Made by a program: the position numbers and the translations under genes. A model generated the notes under the pieces. That model worked only from the letters and a program-made list of their open reading frames with translations. It made no database searches and was not told where the DNA came from. Of a stretch of 30,000 bases of DNA, positions 21,801 to 30,000 are shown piece after piece (the first letter of the stretch is position 1; each line of letters opens with the position of its first letter). The DNA is from Hormiphora californensis (lineage: Eukaryota; Ctenophora; Tentaculata; Cydippida; Pleurobrachiidae), in the NCBI GenBank assembly GCA_020137815.1, contig CM035359.1:1445775-1475774 (forward strand), given 5' to 3'.

Positions 21801-24800
21801 ATACTTAAAAATGAACTTTAAGTTTTGGCCTTGATTTTTCTTGTGAGGAAAGATCTTTGCTTATCCGATGTTCTCTCAAATTTTTAAAAAGATTGAACAA
21901 AAGGTAGCCGTGATACAGCCGATTGAAAGTCGCAGGAAGAGCCAAAATCATGCATGTGCATTTTCTCAACTGCCATGTGACCTGGTGCTTCAATTTGATA
22001 TTTATGGTGCTCATTGGAAAGATAAATTCAACCCAAACAAAATGCTCAACTCTCGGTAAATTAGAGTCCTTAGTTCATTAATGAACGTGTAGAAAGTTCA
22101 TTAATGAAAAATGAACTTTTGAATAAAAATTTCATAATTTGCAAAAAGTCTGAATAATGAGTTCAGAGCAAGAATTAAATAGGGAAGAAAATCGAAAAAT
22201 ACTGTTGTACAGAGGGCGTGTGTGTGTGTTGATCACCAGAAGGAGATATCAAAATTACTTCCTTTGCAAAAAGTCGTCCAGGAATTGTTCCAGGATGTTC
22301 CCGTAGTTTGTTTTTGCACAACTATCACCGTTTAGGAGGTACGGCTCGTCCCCCGCTATCATAATTTATGGGACCAGCGGGTGGCAAAATTTAATCCGGT
22401 TTCGGGTCGGCTGACGTAAAAACTCCGCGTTTTGGTCGAGTAACATGTAATATTATGCGGGAATGAATAATATGCGTGTTTCTATTTTCTGCACTTATCA
22501 CATAAAGTGCATCCCAGTACCAACTCCCTTTCCCTCTCTCATGAACTTATATTATTCAGGTAGAAAGAAACATGGCTGTTATCGAAATACGATTCTGTCT
22601 TATCAATTTCCTGATTTCTAATTATATTCTTTCTTTGTCTTCTCCTATATATAAAGTCGAGACTATTCCAACCTGCCTTCTTCTATATTCCTACTCCAAA
22701 CACATTGATTCATCCTAAAATTAGGATATCACATTTCTATTCCTGCATAGACATATATTATACAGTTCATTGCATCATAATATAATATATATTCTCTCCA
22801 CTAAACACCTCTTTTTCTTAGGTTTTTGGAGCGTTTGCATCCCACCCCTGGAGTAATCCGGAGCCTAAGTTCTATGGAAATGGGGAATGCTTCCTATTCA
22901 CCCTCCATCCAGAGTATGTGCTACTTTCTAAAAACTTGGTGCCCTAAATTTAACTTCTTGGATTTTCTCCAAAACGCTGTTTTAGAATGCATTATATTTT
23001 ATCGTCTTTTCATAATCACAAGAAAGTCTGACAAGTCGTTAATTCCCTGTTCCTTTATCCAGGTACAAGGTTTTCAAGTGGTCGGGGAAGAACTGTTATT
23101 GTCAGATGATCGAGAACAATCGGATAATAATGGGTGGCGGCAGGTGAGAAAGAGAGAGATTACTTACTTATGATTACTTATGAAGGGTTTTCCAAGTTAG
23201 ATGGCCATCCGTTGTTCGTCGAACCGCCTGATTCCCCCGCACCACTCAGTCAACAAATTTCTGTTGTTAGCTGGGTATCCGGGAGTTGGTGGCAAATCTG
23301 GAACCTCTCTTAGGAAGAGATCCAAACTTGCTTTGAAGGACGCTAGGTCTCCAATCTCTCTGAGGTCAGCTGGGATGCAGTTCCGTAGTTTCGGTCCAAA
23401 TGTACCGAAGGAGTCGGCATAGAGAGTTGAATTCCTCTTGCTTTTAACTCTTGAGAGATCTGGCAGGACTGCTTTTAGACCATGCCTTGAAGTGCGATGA
23501 AACTTCATATCAACTTCATTTGGAGCTGCCCCGTGAAGGATTTTGTGTACGTGGAGAATCACATACACATTGAGGTGTGGATTGAGAGAGAGCTTAAGCA
23601 AAGCAAAGCAAAGCAGGACGGCTAGGATAAATCCAGTGCCGGGGTGCTGATATCCCTTTCAATGGCGTTTCAGCTACGGGTCCTTCCGGTGCAGATTTCT
23701 CTGCAGCGTAGCCGGGCGCTTACCCCACAACATACGCACTCCGTGTTAGAGCTTAAAATGTGTGTTTATTTATAAAAACAACTTAGTGTTTGGTTTTAAT
23801 GGTGCATTGTTTAGATGCATTAGAGTGATTATAATCTCGATTTCTTTCTCCAGCCCTCGGCCTCGCCCTTTTTTATGAACACCTCATGAGAGCAACGGAC
23901 ACGTTCTTTTTTCTAATTTCTCTTTTTTGTCTCAAAGAAATTGAACCTAAAGCCTAAATTTAAATTGTGTAGGCGTCAGAGAGAGAGTGGGCAATGCTGG
24001 GCATGCATCTGTGTGTGTGTTAGAAACACCGTACACTTAACAGAGAGATAGGAAAGAGACAATGCGAGAGAGATTAAAAAAAAACTAAGCAGTAGAGACA
24101 CAAGCACCTTGGCTATAACCTTGCAGTAACGCGCGAAGACTGTAGATCAGGTGTTCTCGCGCGCATGCAAGTCACATCCAGAGTTTCAATCTGCAGTCAC
24201 GGTTTGTTGTTGAGAGAGTTGGGCCTTCGATTTTCGAAGCGGATCGTGACTTGTAACTCTATAAATCTTGACCGTGAATACTACATGCAGCAGTGGTCAA
24301 TGGGTATAGTCGAATTTTTTATTTAAGCGACAGGCCGCCGCGCATTTAAAGAGGTCGCGCGGCGTCGTATTTGCGCGTGATAATCGAGATCGAGTTCCTG
24401 GCAATCTTAAGACTTGAACCCGGAAGCATTGGAAAGATAATTTCAAGACCTTTCCAACGCAACCAAAATCAATTCTTTATCTAATCAGGAACCGGAGATA
24501 TGAGCGAAAAGGTTTCTCGAATTGTCACGCGCAAATACAACGCCGCGCGACTTCTTTGAATGCGCGGCGGCCTGTCGCTTAAATTAAAAATTCAACTTTA
24601 GAAGTTATTAAATTTTGATCGACTTCATCGATTAATTGTCAACTCATTTCCAACACACTCCCTCCTGTTTAATCCCACTCCCCCTATCTCTATACTAGTA
24701 GTCTAGTAGTGACACATTCTACTTTTCAGTGGTGTCTTTGGCCTCTGGCTGGATGAAGATCTTCACTGTGGATCAACTCAACCTTGCGAAACGTTTGAGA

Positions 24801-24874
24801 ACTTATGTCTCAGCCACGACAACCACTTTAAAATCTTTGGAATAGAACTGTGGAGTTTCGATGAAAGCACGTGA
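3946..24874 (+). CDS. TLDC2: TLDC2-like TLDc-domain gene (whole locus, 6 clear exons plus 1 candidate)
   Basis: Exons join in frame at 3946-4044, 4169-4240, 5596-5700, (12869-12919), 22822-22913, 23063-23143 and 24730-24874. Every junction is GT-AG and phases match. The conceptual product is about 214 residues, close to what I recall for vertebrate TLDC2, with a short variable N-terminus followed by a TLDc domain. Recognisable blocks in order are LSEHLPSR / WKLVYST / HGIS, then VFGAFASHPW, FYGNGECFLFTLHPE, YKVFKWSGKNCY, GGGS, FGLWLDEDL, CETFEN and IELWSF before the stop. TLDc proteins (OXR1, NCOA7, mEAK7, TBC1D24, TLDC2) are linked to V-ATPase binding and oxidative-stress resistance; that role is family knowledge. 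Without the candidate exon the domain lacks about 17 residues between TLIRSSR and VFGAF. The 17-kb intron 3 region holds nearly all the mobile DNA in the window. Confidence 0.88.
4169..4240 (+). CDS. TLDC2: TLDC2-like exon 2
   Basis: 24 codons (phase 0 to 0) between acceptor TTATTTTCAG and donor GTGACA. It encodes an acidic segment ending ELLTDSRLFGPEDPKK, which leads directly into LSEHLPSR of the next exon. That arrangement resembles the linker just before the TLDc core in OXR1/TLDC2 proteins. Confidence 0.75.
4718..5001. mobile_element. hAT-type MITE with 8-bp target duplication
   Basis: Termini CAGGGGCG (4718) and CGCCCCTG (ending 5001), flanked by GATCTCAT at 4710-4717 and 5002-5009. Eight-bp duplications and CAGGG-type ends define hAT elements. 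284 bp, no coding capacity. It lies in intron 2 of the TLDC2-like gene. Confidence 0.88.
5109..5176 (+). repeat. (GA)n microsatellite
   Basis: Uninterrupted GA repeats of about 50 bp then a short interrupted tail, in intron 2 of the TLDC2-like gene. Confidence 0.97.
5541..5564 (+). pseudogene. Duplicate of the exon 3 acceptor and first eight codons
   Basis: CTCCACTCAG precedes 24 nt that also encode LSEHLPSR, 55 nt before the true exon start. The two 24-mers differ at three positions, all synonymous third positions. Using this acceptor would shift the frame relative to the real exon, so it is probably a partial duplication or decoy site. Confidence 0.7.
5596..5700 (+). CDS. TLDC2: TLDC2-like exon 3 (start of TLDc domain)
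   Basis: 35 codons, phase 0 to 0, acceptor TTTCCTCAG, donor GTAAGA. It encodes LSEHLPSRVYGCKWKL followed by VYSTFQHGIS and STLIRSSR. This is the first TLDc block (family pattern: LP.R..G..W.L.YST..HG.S...L.R). An upstream partial duplicate of its acceptor and first 8 codons lies at 5541. Confidence 0.88.
5914..7037. mobile_element. Large foldback element, copy 1, right arm truncated
   Basis: The left arm starts near 5914 (CAGGGTGTCCCATATATTC) and runs to about 6650. The right arm begins about 6745 and matches its complement only as far as GAACTTTGGG at 7037, where a G-run and unrelated sequence begin. The interior matches copy 2 (for example CTCATAGCACCTCAAAAATG). The outer 430 bp or so of the right arm is missing. 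Confidence 0.82.
7505..12060. other. Homopolymer-inflated, probably erroneous sequence block
   Basis: Almost the whole stretch is runs of 3-30 identical bases in all four letters, unlike anything on either side. An A30 lies at 11432-11461. Quality seems to worsen inward from both edges. 11460-11700 can be aligned to 13467-13735 with bases replaced by their neighbours. Lysine-, phenylalanine-, glycine- and proline-rich frames here are meaningless. No feature can be read from it reliably. Confidence 0.85.
12538..12618 (+). repeat. (CT)n microsatellite at the right flank of the low-quality block
   Basis: Nearly pure CT for about 80 bp, following 200 bp of GA/GGA-rich sequence. It is the nearest simple repeat to the low-quality block. 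Confidence 0.95.
12620..13371. other. Intron sequence, apparently normal quality
   Basis: After the CT tract the sequence is ordinary AT-rich intron with short repeats of ACCATAGTAACC and GTGTAACC. It contains the candidate exon 12869-12919; nothing else is supported. Confidence 0.5.
12869..12919 (+). CDS. TLDC2: Candidate missing TLDC2-like exon 4
   Basis: 51 nt, phase 0 to 0, behind a good pyrimidine-rich acceptor (CAATCTCTCCCAG). The encoded 17 residues contain D-x3-L-L-L-I and end six residues after the I. Joined to VFGAF of the next exon they reproduce the TLDc spacing D-x3-LL-x-I-x6-VFGAF exactly. The donor (AAC|GTCAAC) is weak and sequence identity beyond the spacing is low. It fills exactly the gap in the domain, but chance or a decayed exon cannot be excluded. 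Confidence 0.4.
13467..13735. repeat. Dispersed repeat also seen, garbled, at 11460-11700
   Basis: Landmarks ACGGGGCCGAGCCGA, GTGAAAGTTTTGAAG, GGTCTCGAGGTCCCGC, GGCGATGGCC and TCGGCAATTAG occur in the same order in both places. It includes a short (CCATAA)n run near 13495-13528. Confidence 0.75.
13838..13843. repeat. Left 6-bp target site duplication (GGGGTG)
   Basis: GGGGTG directly precedes the AG terminus. The site lies within an ACTAAATCGGGGTG repeat belonging to the terminal region of the surrounding pogo-like element. Confidence 0.8.
13844..14240 (+). repeat. Left terminal inverted repeat of the mini-Polinton
   Basis: About 397 bp, matched by the right repeat in opposite orientation. 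It contains 10 CACGTG hexamers between about 13900 and 14080, often as TCACGTGAC. It also has two copies of CCATATATGG (CArG-box form) and an internal near-duplicate (about 13890-13935 and 14022-14068). The distal part has AATGATCATT palindromes. The open frames across it are shadows. Confidence 0.9.
14417..15200 (-). pseudogene. Penton-like (single jelly-roll) capsid protein, split by one frameshift
   Basis: Two overlapping frames together resemble the penton-like protein that accompanies F54H12.2-type capsid genes. The first (start 15200, or 15224; stop at 14727-14729) has DLNGNYEVAVKSVSHAPS near its start and YSIPPGCYRNGAQLL mid-way. The second (to 14417) has GHIYSNIV, HYEFVNPSYFKV and an ending with ICDNMGNLFEF and MVLHFRKV. 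The frames are offset by one base, and the shared point lies at the A6 run (14784-14789 on the + strand), downstream of which the first frame becomes unrelated. ATG 15200 is preferred: it has AACCATG context, and a TATAAAA lies 34 nt upstream. The break may be a real indel or a homopolymer error. Confidence 0.75.
15228..15234 (-). promoter_or_regulatory. TATA box of the penton-like gene
   Basis: TCCTATAAAA on the - strand; the first T is 34 nt before the AACCATG start at 15200. It lies only a few bases before the upstream ATG at 15224, which argues for the downstream start. Confidence 0.55.
15330..16625 (-). CDS. Double jelly-roll major capsid protein, F54H12.2 family
   Basis: 431 residues, intact. 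Family signs: N-terminal HLWDPQPTQ at 16-24; LWRNVEVYAGGVSLTQ; YDNSYSMFKFWDDV; LLKRLEGLDLDSVG; a central block with LPTEVKFQIKLTKNYSGFIL; ENLINGPLP; and a C-terminal block with GTVRLSME and YEQVIEVNKNR at the very end. Proteins annotated 'F54H12.2-like' in invertebrate genomes share this layout and are hexon-like capsid proteins of Polinton/adintovirus-related elements. The length is what I recall for that family and shorter than classic Polinton hexons. Start chosen at AACCATG 16625, with TATAAAA 35 nt upstream. The open frame suggests recent activity or a recent copy. Confidence 0.9.
   Translation of the reverse strand: MSKYIKSAEGFPSQLHLWDPQPTQAVIEETKWVDIYPTNSLENSDEISFTIPSMERYMLENVEIFTELRVLTESRANPPAKQNVSTSPHLAASLWRNVEVYAGGVSLTQSYDNSYSMFKFWDDVIHNNHDSRALLKRLEGLDLDSVGDKTDSENLEFYPATGSPKNLNGQERAKVIEEGKTVYLRSDLNIPLFKQGKLLPTEVKFQIKLTKNYSGFILLAADTNTDEVYFDKVFLRCTFQRPRDTVLSIIEERLAKENAIYHADKKVMTIFPVTDRSTTIQLENLINGPLPYFFLVCVQDRSALGRKRSKNPFSLNLVKTAQLYVNGKEHFPRALEITDHLETNMMAEFVNGTGSKGDSMVMHHYRVYPALAFDLTQDKTQNQHGLNLMQSGTVRLSMEMLRQPTEDLVVMVLAWYEQVIEVNKNRQFFIV
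16654..16660 (-). promoter_or_regulatory. TATA box of the capsid gene
   Basis: TCCTATAAAAGGG on the - strand; the first T is 35 nt before the capsid ATG. If transcription starts about 25-30 nt downstream, the leader would be under 10 nt. Confidence 0.6.
16672..16983 (-). CDS. Minor capsid / protein VI-like amphipathic protein
   Basis: 103 residues. The N-terminus carries EVYRQALGRDLGVYS, then a glycine motif GAGLGGFLKKIFKS (residues 31-44), followed by a predicted amphipathic helix and a basic C-terminus (KRKVDQ). Small proteins with G-x-G-LGG-F and a basic amphipathic segment next to the capsid gene are typical in adintovirus/Polinton relatives and are compared with adenovirus pVI/pX, which lie inside the shell and disrupt membranes. 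No clear adenovirus-type protease site was seen, consistent with the absent protease gene. It lies 46 bp upstream of the capsid gene, same strand. Confidence 0.72.
   Translation of the reverse strand: MRVSYTEATPDPEVYRQALGRDLGVYSNQTGAGLGGFLKKIFKSVIPIGKTILKQGFELAKPGLQDAGNQLVGAASNYAVNKIESGAKRIIDNVGKRKVDQLS
17032..17041. promoter_or_regulatory. Bidirectional TATA-type promoter
   Basis: Self-complementary TATATATATA between the zinc-finger gene (ATG at 17071, 35-39 nt away) and the minor capsid gene (ATG at 16983, 58 nt away). Confidence 0.5.
17071..17502 (+). CDS. Single C2H2 zinc-finger protein with acidic tail
   Basis: 143 residues. The N-terminus is one C2H2 finger: Cys3, Cys6, His19, His24 (C-x2-C-x12-H-x4-H). 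A helical middle (residues 35-95) follows, then a strongly acidic tail with DSETSEDESGDEQESEAD. It could be a DNA-binding regulator or a genome-binding virion protein; the function is not known. It is the only rightward gene, divergent from the minor capsid gene across 87 bp that hold a TATATATATA palindrome. The start has context AACCATGG, matching the capsid and penton-like genes. Confidence 0.82.
   Translation: MECFHCNRTFSSKHSLATHKSRFHRSDYKSDFANNQGLIKLMMKAVLDGEIVLTPEEKIQLLPARDSIREIVYNEAKLIDVYDKNLESAIKLIVKFTKNRFPSLVFNNPRKSQDPIENVTDQELDSETSEDESGDEQESEADV
17604..18048 (-). repeat. Right terminal inverted repeat of the mini-Polinton
   Basis: About 445 bp, reverse complement of the left repeat, again with 10 CACGTG sites. 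It is longer than the left copy by about 50 bp because of an extra inverted duplication that forms a perfect palindrome at 17727-17786. Confidence 0.9.
17727..17786. repeat. Perfect 60-bp palindrome
   Basis: Each half contains ATGTATGGTGAGCCATG followed by TTATGACCATATA; the centre lies between 17756 and 17757. All 30 base pairs match. The left inverted repeat has only one half of it. Confidence 0.95.
18049..18054. repeat. Right 6-bp target site duplication (GGGGTG)
   Basis: GGGGTG directly follows the CT terminus of the right inverted repeat, matching the left copy. Confidence 0.8.
18115..19870 (+). repeat. Three tandem copies of a unit of about 430 bp
   Basis: Units begin near 18115, 18979 and 19403 (GGGCTTTCTAGT marks boundaries at 18979, 19403 and 19856). 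Shared landmarks are ATACTGCACGTGCATGTT, CTACACAGCTACAATTCTAC and CTTGATGTTTATCAC. The first copy is interrupted by a GA-rich tract at 18545-18880. Copies 2 and 3 are the most alike. No coding frame is convincing. Confidence 0.8.
18545..18880 (+). repeat. GA-rich microsatellite with ATAGAGATATAGGGACAG variants
   Basis: Mixed (GA)n with 36-40-bp higher-order repeats containing GAGATATAGGGACAG, ending in an uninterrupted (GA)n to about 18880. Serine-leucine frames here are artefacts of the repeat. Confidence 0.95.
19965..20460. repeat. Hairpin repeats inside the pogo-like element
   Basis: An inverted pair (about 20208-20310 and 20350-20456) shares GGTATACCAGCCACGTCCGA-type ends and CTGCTAATTAGACGGTTC. 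A third, diverged copy is at about 19965-20060. Confidence 0.8.
20588..20675. repeat. TAATTACATGTAATTA tandem palindromes
   Basis: Repeated self-complementary units of TAATTACATGTAATTA separated by short purine spacers, directly outside the pogo-like element. Confidence 0.85.
20706..22372. mobile_element. Large foldback (palindromic) element, copy 2
   Basis: Ends CCCATAAATTATGATAGCGG and its reverse complement. Arms at about 20706-21465 and 21490-22372 are near-identical with a short centre. It resembles the element at 5914-7037. The right arm has an extra 125 bp flanked by TTTGCAAAAAGTC. Short frames in the arms occur on both strands because of the palindrome; I see no clear coding signal. 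No obvious target duplication was found. Confidence 0.85.
22380..22821. other. Intron sequence before TLDC2-like exon 5
   Basis: AT-rich intron. A TTATTATTCAG acceptor-like site at about 22560 leads into an open stretch without a usable donor or TLDc likeness. Confidence 0.5.
22822..22913 (+). CDS. TLDC2: TLDC2-like exon 5
   Basis: 92 nt, acceptor CTTTTTCTTAG, donor GTATGT, phase 0 to 2. It encodes VFGAFASHPW, then NPEPKFYGNGECFLFTLHPE. These are hallmark TLDc residues (VFGA.AS, FYG.GE.FLF). It is preceded by 17 kb of intron in which only one candidate exon was found. Confidence 0.92.
23063..23143 (+). CDS. TLDC2: TLDC2-like exon 6
   Basis: 81 nt, acceptor TTTATCCAG, donor GTGAGA. The reading frame set by the previous exon gives YKVFKWSGKNCY, then CQMIENNRIIMGGG, matching the TLDc block (.KV.KW.G.N.YF......GGG). 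A longer open frame in another phase over this exon is a shadow. Confidence 0.9.
23197..23601 (-). pseudogene. LINE reverse transcriptase, C-terminal fragment
   Basis: About 134 codons, open to a stop at 23197. The pattern IYVxxKILHG-like (VHKILHGAAPN), HGLKAVLPDLSR, SFGTFGPKLRNCIPADLRE, FKASLDLFLREVPD and a final GYP is the usual tail of jockey/CR1-type non-LTR retrotransposon ORF2. The fragment starts at a TTGCT repeat (about 23595-23625) and is followed by short TAAGTAATCA repeats at about 23155-23190, as found at some LINE 3' ends. It is a 5'-truncated insertion on the strand opposite to the host gene. Confidence 0.7.
24311..24597. mobile_element. Hairpin MITE-like element
   Basis: Inverted ends TTTAAGCGACAGGCCGCCGC (left) and its complement near 24595, with arms of about 80 bp that include GCGCGGCG. 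The centre has TTTCCAACGCAACC and GGAACCGGAGATATGAGCG, also found inverted at about 2822-2875. In the last intron of the TLDC2-like gene. Confidence 0.8.
24730..24874 (+). CDS. TLDC2: TLDC2-like last exon
   Basis: Acceptor CTACTTTTCAG; 145 nt to a TGA at 24872-24874. It encodes GVFGLWLDEDL, a short cysteine-containing loop with CETFENLCLS, and the terminal block FKIFGIELWSF, which is the standard end of a TLDc domain (G.FGLWLD.DL ... C.TF.N..LS ... F.I...E.W.F). The protein stops a few residues later, as is usual when TLDc is C-terminal. No AATAAA was noted close downstream. Confidence 0.93.
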
Positions 24875-25649
24875 TATCATGTGGGAGAGAGAAACATTTT
24901 AAAATGACTCTTTTGTGATTTGAGCTTTTTTTAAAAAGACAACAACCACCCGCGGTATATAACTGTGTGTGGGTGAGTGTAGGCAGAATTACAGGGACGT
25001 CTGTGTGTCTGTGTGTGTGTGGGTAACTTGCGGCAAGAGATTTTACCGGAGAGAGAGAGAGAGAGATAAAGATGTTTCTAGACAGAGAGATAGAGAGATA
25101 TAAGAGCTTATTTAGAATTATTTTCATATCAAATCCTTCGCTAGGCTCACACCCAAGACATATACCCTGATCACAGCTAATAATATGTTACCTAAAATAG
25201 TATTCCAGCCCATGAAAAATGGGTTTACCGACCCCACCCCCCCCCTAATAAACTGCTCTCCAGTTTTTCTTAATCCCTCCTCTCTTGGTGATGAGATCCC
25301 CTTCGCGGGCCTCGTTGCCGCGCTTCACGCGGCCTGTGTAGGGGTGGCCGCGTCACCAACCTCCTCTCCAAAATGAAAAAGAAGATCCGACTCCCTTAAA
25401 ACCACACTCCCAAGTCCCTCTCATACGCCCTTTGACCTATAAACATTTTCAAGACGTATTATATTTGTAACGCCTGTTTTTAATTGACTATATTAGAGAA
25501 ATAATCAATAATATTACCGCGGCCGCTCATTAATTGATTCGCAATTGTGCTGTATATCCATCCTGGATTTTTTTTTGAAAAAGAAACATTTTAGTTTCGT
25601 TTTTTATTAATGGCCGGCTCGGATTCTCACAGAGACTGGGATTCGATAA

Positions 25650-25785
25650 ACAGGATTCGATACTATCCCGGCCGGATTAAGTAAACAACCAATCAAAACT
25701 CGTTATTTAGGTCACGTGACTGGTTATCAGCCAATCAGGGACCCGTATTTCCTGATTCGATACTATCCCAGCCGGGCCGGTTTGT
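25650..25785. repeat. Dispersed repeat, copy B
   Basis: Same core as 461-580, but flanked by direct repeats of GATTCGATACTATCCC(G/A)GCC instead of inverted ends. Confidence 0.75.
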
Positions 25786-25843
25786 TTGGTAAATTCCAAT
25801 TAACCATATCTCCGAATCCACTGTAACATATCATACACAAGTA

Positions 25844-26660
25844 GTTAGGAACACTATTGGTGCGCGGTCGTGCCCACGGAAGGAGTGCTTGGATCATCTT
25901 GAAACCGGTTTTAAGTTAACTAATGCATATCCAAAAGTGTCTGTAGCTATTTGGGTGATGTTCTGACAATCCAATCACGAGTTATGACCAAAAAACAGTC
26001 AAAAAAGACGTTTTAAAGTGACAAAAAGGAGGACCTGAACACAGCCCTTATATGAAGGGTTGGGGCTATGAAACTTCTTGAGTGGACAGAGAATCGTCCA
26101 AATTTGCAGTGTCAACTTTGGAATAGTTTCTATCTTTTGTAGTTATCTCATTAGAGCTGTTTAAACATGTGAGAAGATGCTGTAGGGGCCTCTAATACTG
26201 TGTATTTTTGCTTGTGAAGTGATCACTTGACGAGATTTACCCAATTAGAGAGCAGATTAAAGCATACAAGCGGTGAGAGCAAGCAATATGGGGTGGAAAC
26301 AGTACCAAATAACCCTGTTTTGCAGATCGTCTCACATGTTTGAACGGCTCTAATTAGATAACTACAAAAGATAGAAACTATTCCAAAGTTGACACTGCAA
26401 ATTTGGACGATTCTCTGTCCACTCAAGAAGTTTCATAGCCCCAACCCTTCATATAAGGGCTGTGTTCAGGTCCTCCTTTTTGTCACTTTAAAACGTCTTT
26501 TTTGACTGTTTTTTGGTCATAACTCGTGATTGGATTGTCAGAACATCACCCAAATAGCTACAGACACTTTTGGATATGCATTAGTTAACTTAAAACCGGT
26601 TTCAAGATGATCCAAGCACTCCTTCCGTGGGCACGACCGCGCACCAATAGTGTTCCTAAC
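25844..26660. mobile_element. 817-bp palindromic MITE with TA duplication
   Basis: Ends GTTAGGAACACTATTGG and its complement, flanked by TA at 25842-25843 and 26661-26662. Arms 25844-26180 and 26323-26660 are nearly identical over about 337 bp, leaving a loop of about 142 bp. No transposase. It lies in the spacer between the two convergent genes. Confidence 0.88.
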
Positions 26661-26893
26661 TAAAGAGATGTTTATAGTTGGTAAATGTAAAAAGTTATTT
26701 ACAAATGTACCAGTCTGTTACATTCAAAGTGTAACACATTTCACACATAACATATCTGCGTCAGTTTTATTCCCACATAAAAATACTCTTCATTGCCATT
26801 TCCAACTCTCAAATTCATTGTTCAATAACCTAAAACCTGGCGTAAAACTCCCCCATTCAATATTTCAACATAAATGACTTGTCCATCTGCCCA

Positions 26894-30000
<3,107 letters not shown>

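Noticed and set aside
21868-22059. Similar short frames in both palindromic elements (also 6080-6304)
   Set aside because: Differences between the copies are mostly amino-acid changing, so no sign of coding selection; both strands are open because of the palindrome.
22560-22625. Acceptor-like TTATTATTCAG followed by an open stretch (VERNMAVIEIR)
   Set aside because: No good donor in the needed phase and poorer fit to the TLDc gap than 12869-12919.
22826-23173. 115-codon frame over exons 5 and 6
   Set aside because: Reads through an intron and in a shifted frame; TLDc blocks appear only after splicing.

Overview
The window is animal nuclear DNA, probably from a marine or other non-vertebrate metazoan. 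The evidence is two spliced genes with GT-AG introns, long (GA)n/(CT)n microsatellites, a heavy load of DNA transposons and foldback repeats, a LINE fragment, and a virus-derived element of the Polinton/Maverick-adintovirus type. The species cannot be fixed from the sequence. No rRNA, tRNA or CRISPR array was recognised.

Host genes. (1) A TLDc-domain gene (TLDC2-like, about 214 residues) runs on the + strand from 3946 to 24874. Its exons are 3946-4044, 4169-4240, 5596-5700, a candidate short exon 12869-12919, 22822-22913, 23063-23143 and 24730-24874. Between 5700 and 22822 lies 17 kb of mobile DNA. (2) The C-terminal five exons of sarcosine dehydrogenase (SARDH) lie on the - strand: 29746-29607, 29419-29257, 29014-28840, 28725-28560 and 27013-26894. 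The gene continues past the right edge. The two genes converge, with a 2-kb spacer holding an 817-bp palindromic element.

The most interesting object is at 13844-18048. It is a complete-looking 4.2-kb element with 6-bp target duplications (GGGGTG), about 400-450-bp terminal inverted repeats starting 5'-AG, and only a virion module. The genes are a double-jelly-roll major capsid protein (F54H12.2 family), a penton-like protein broken by one frameshift, a small amphipathic minor-capsid/protein-VI-like protein, and a C2H2 zinc-finger protein. No polymerase, integrase, packaging ATPase or protease is present, and there is no room for them. The inverted repeats carry 10 CACGTG sites each plus CCATATATGG sites, and the right one contains a perfect 60-bp palindrome. 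Three genes share a TATA box about 35 nt before an AACCATG start. The element sits inside a pogo-like element (13765-20585, TA target duplication), which itself sits inside the TLDC2-like intron.

Other regions. 1-3945 is mostly non-coding with small inverted repeats. 4718-5001 is a hAT-type MITE. 5914-7037 and 20706-22372 are two members of one large palindromic family. About 7505-12060 is a homopolymer-inflated block that looks like bad consensus sequence; part of it (11460-11700) is a garbled copy of 13467-13735. 18115-19870 holds three tandem copies of a unit of about 430 bp. 23197-23601 is the C-terminal end of a LINE reverse transcriptase.
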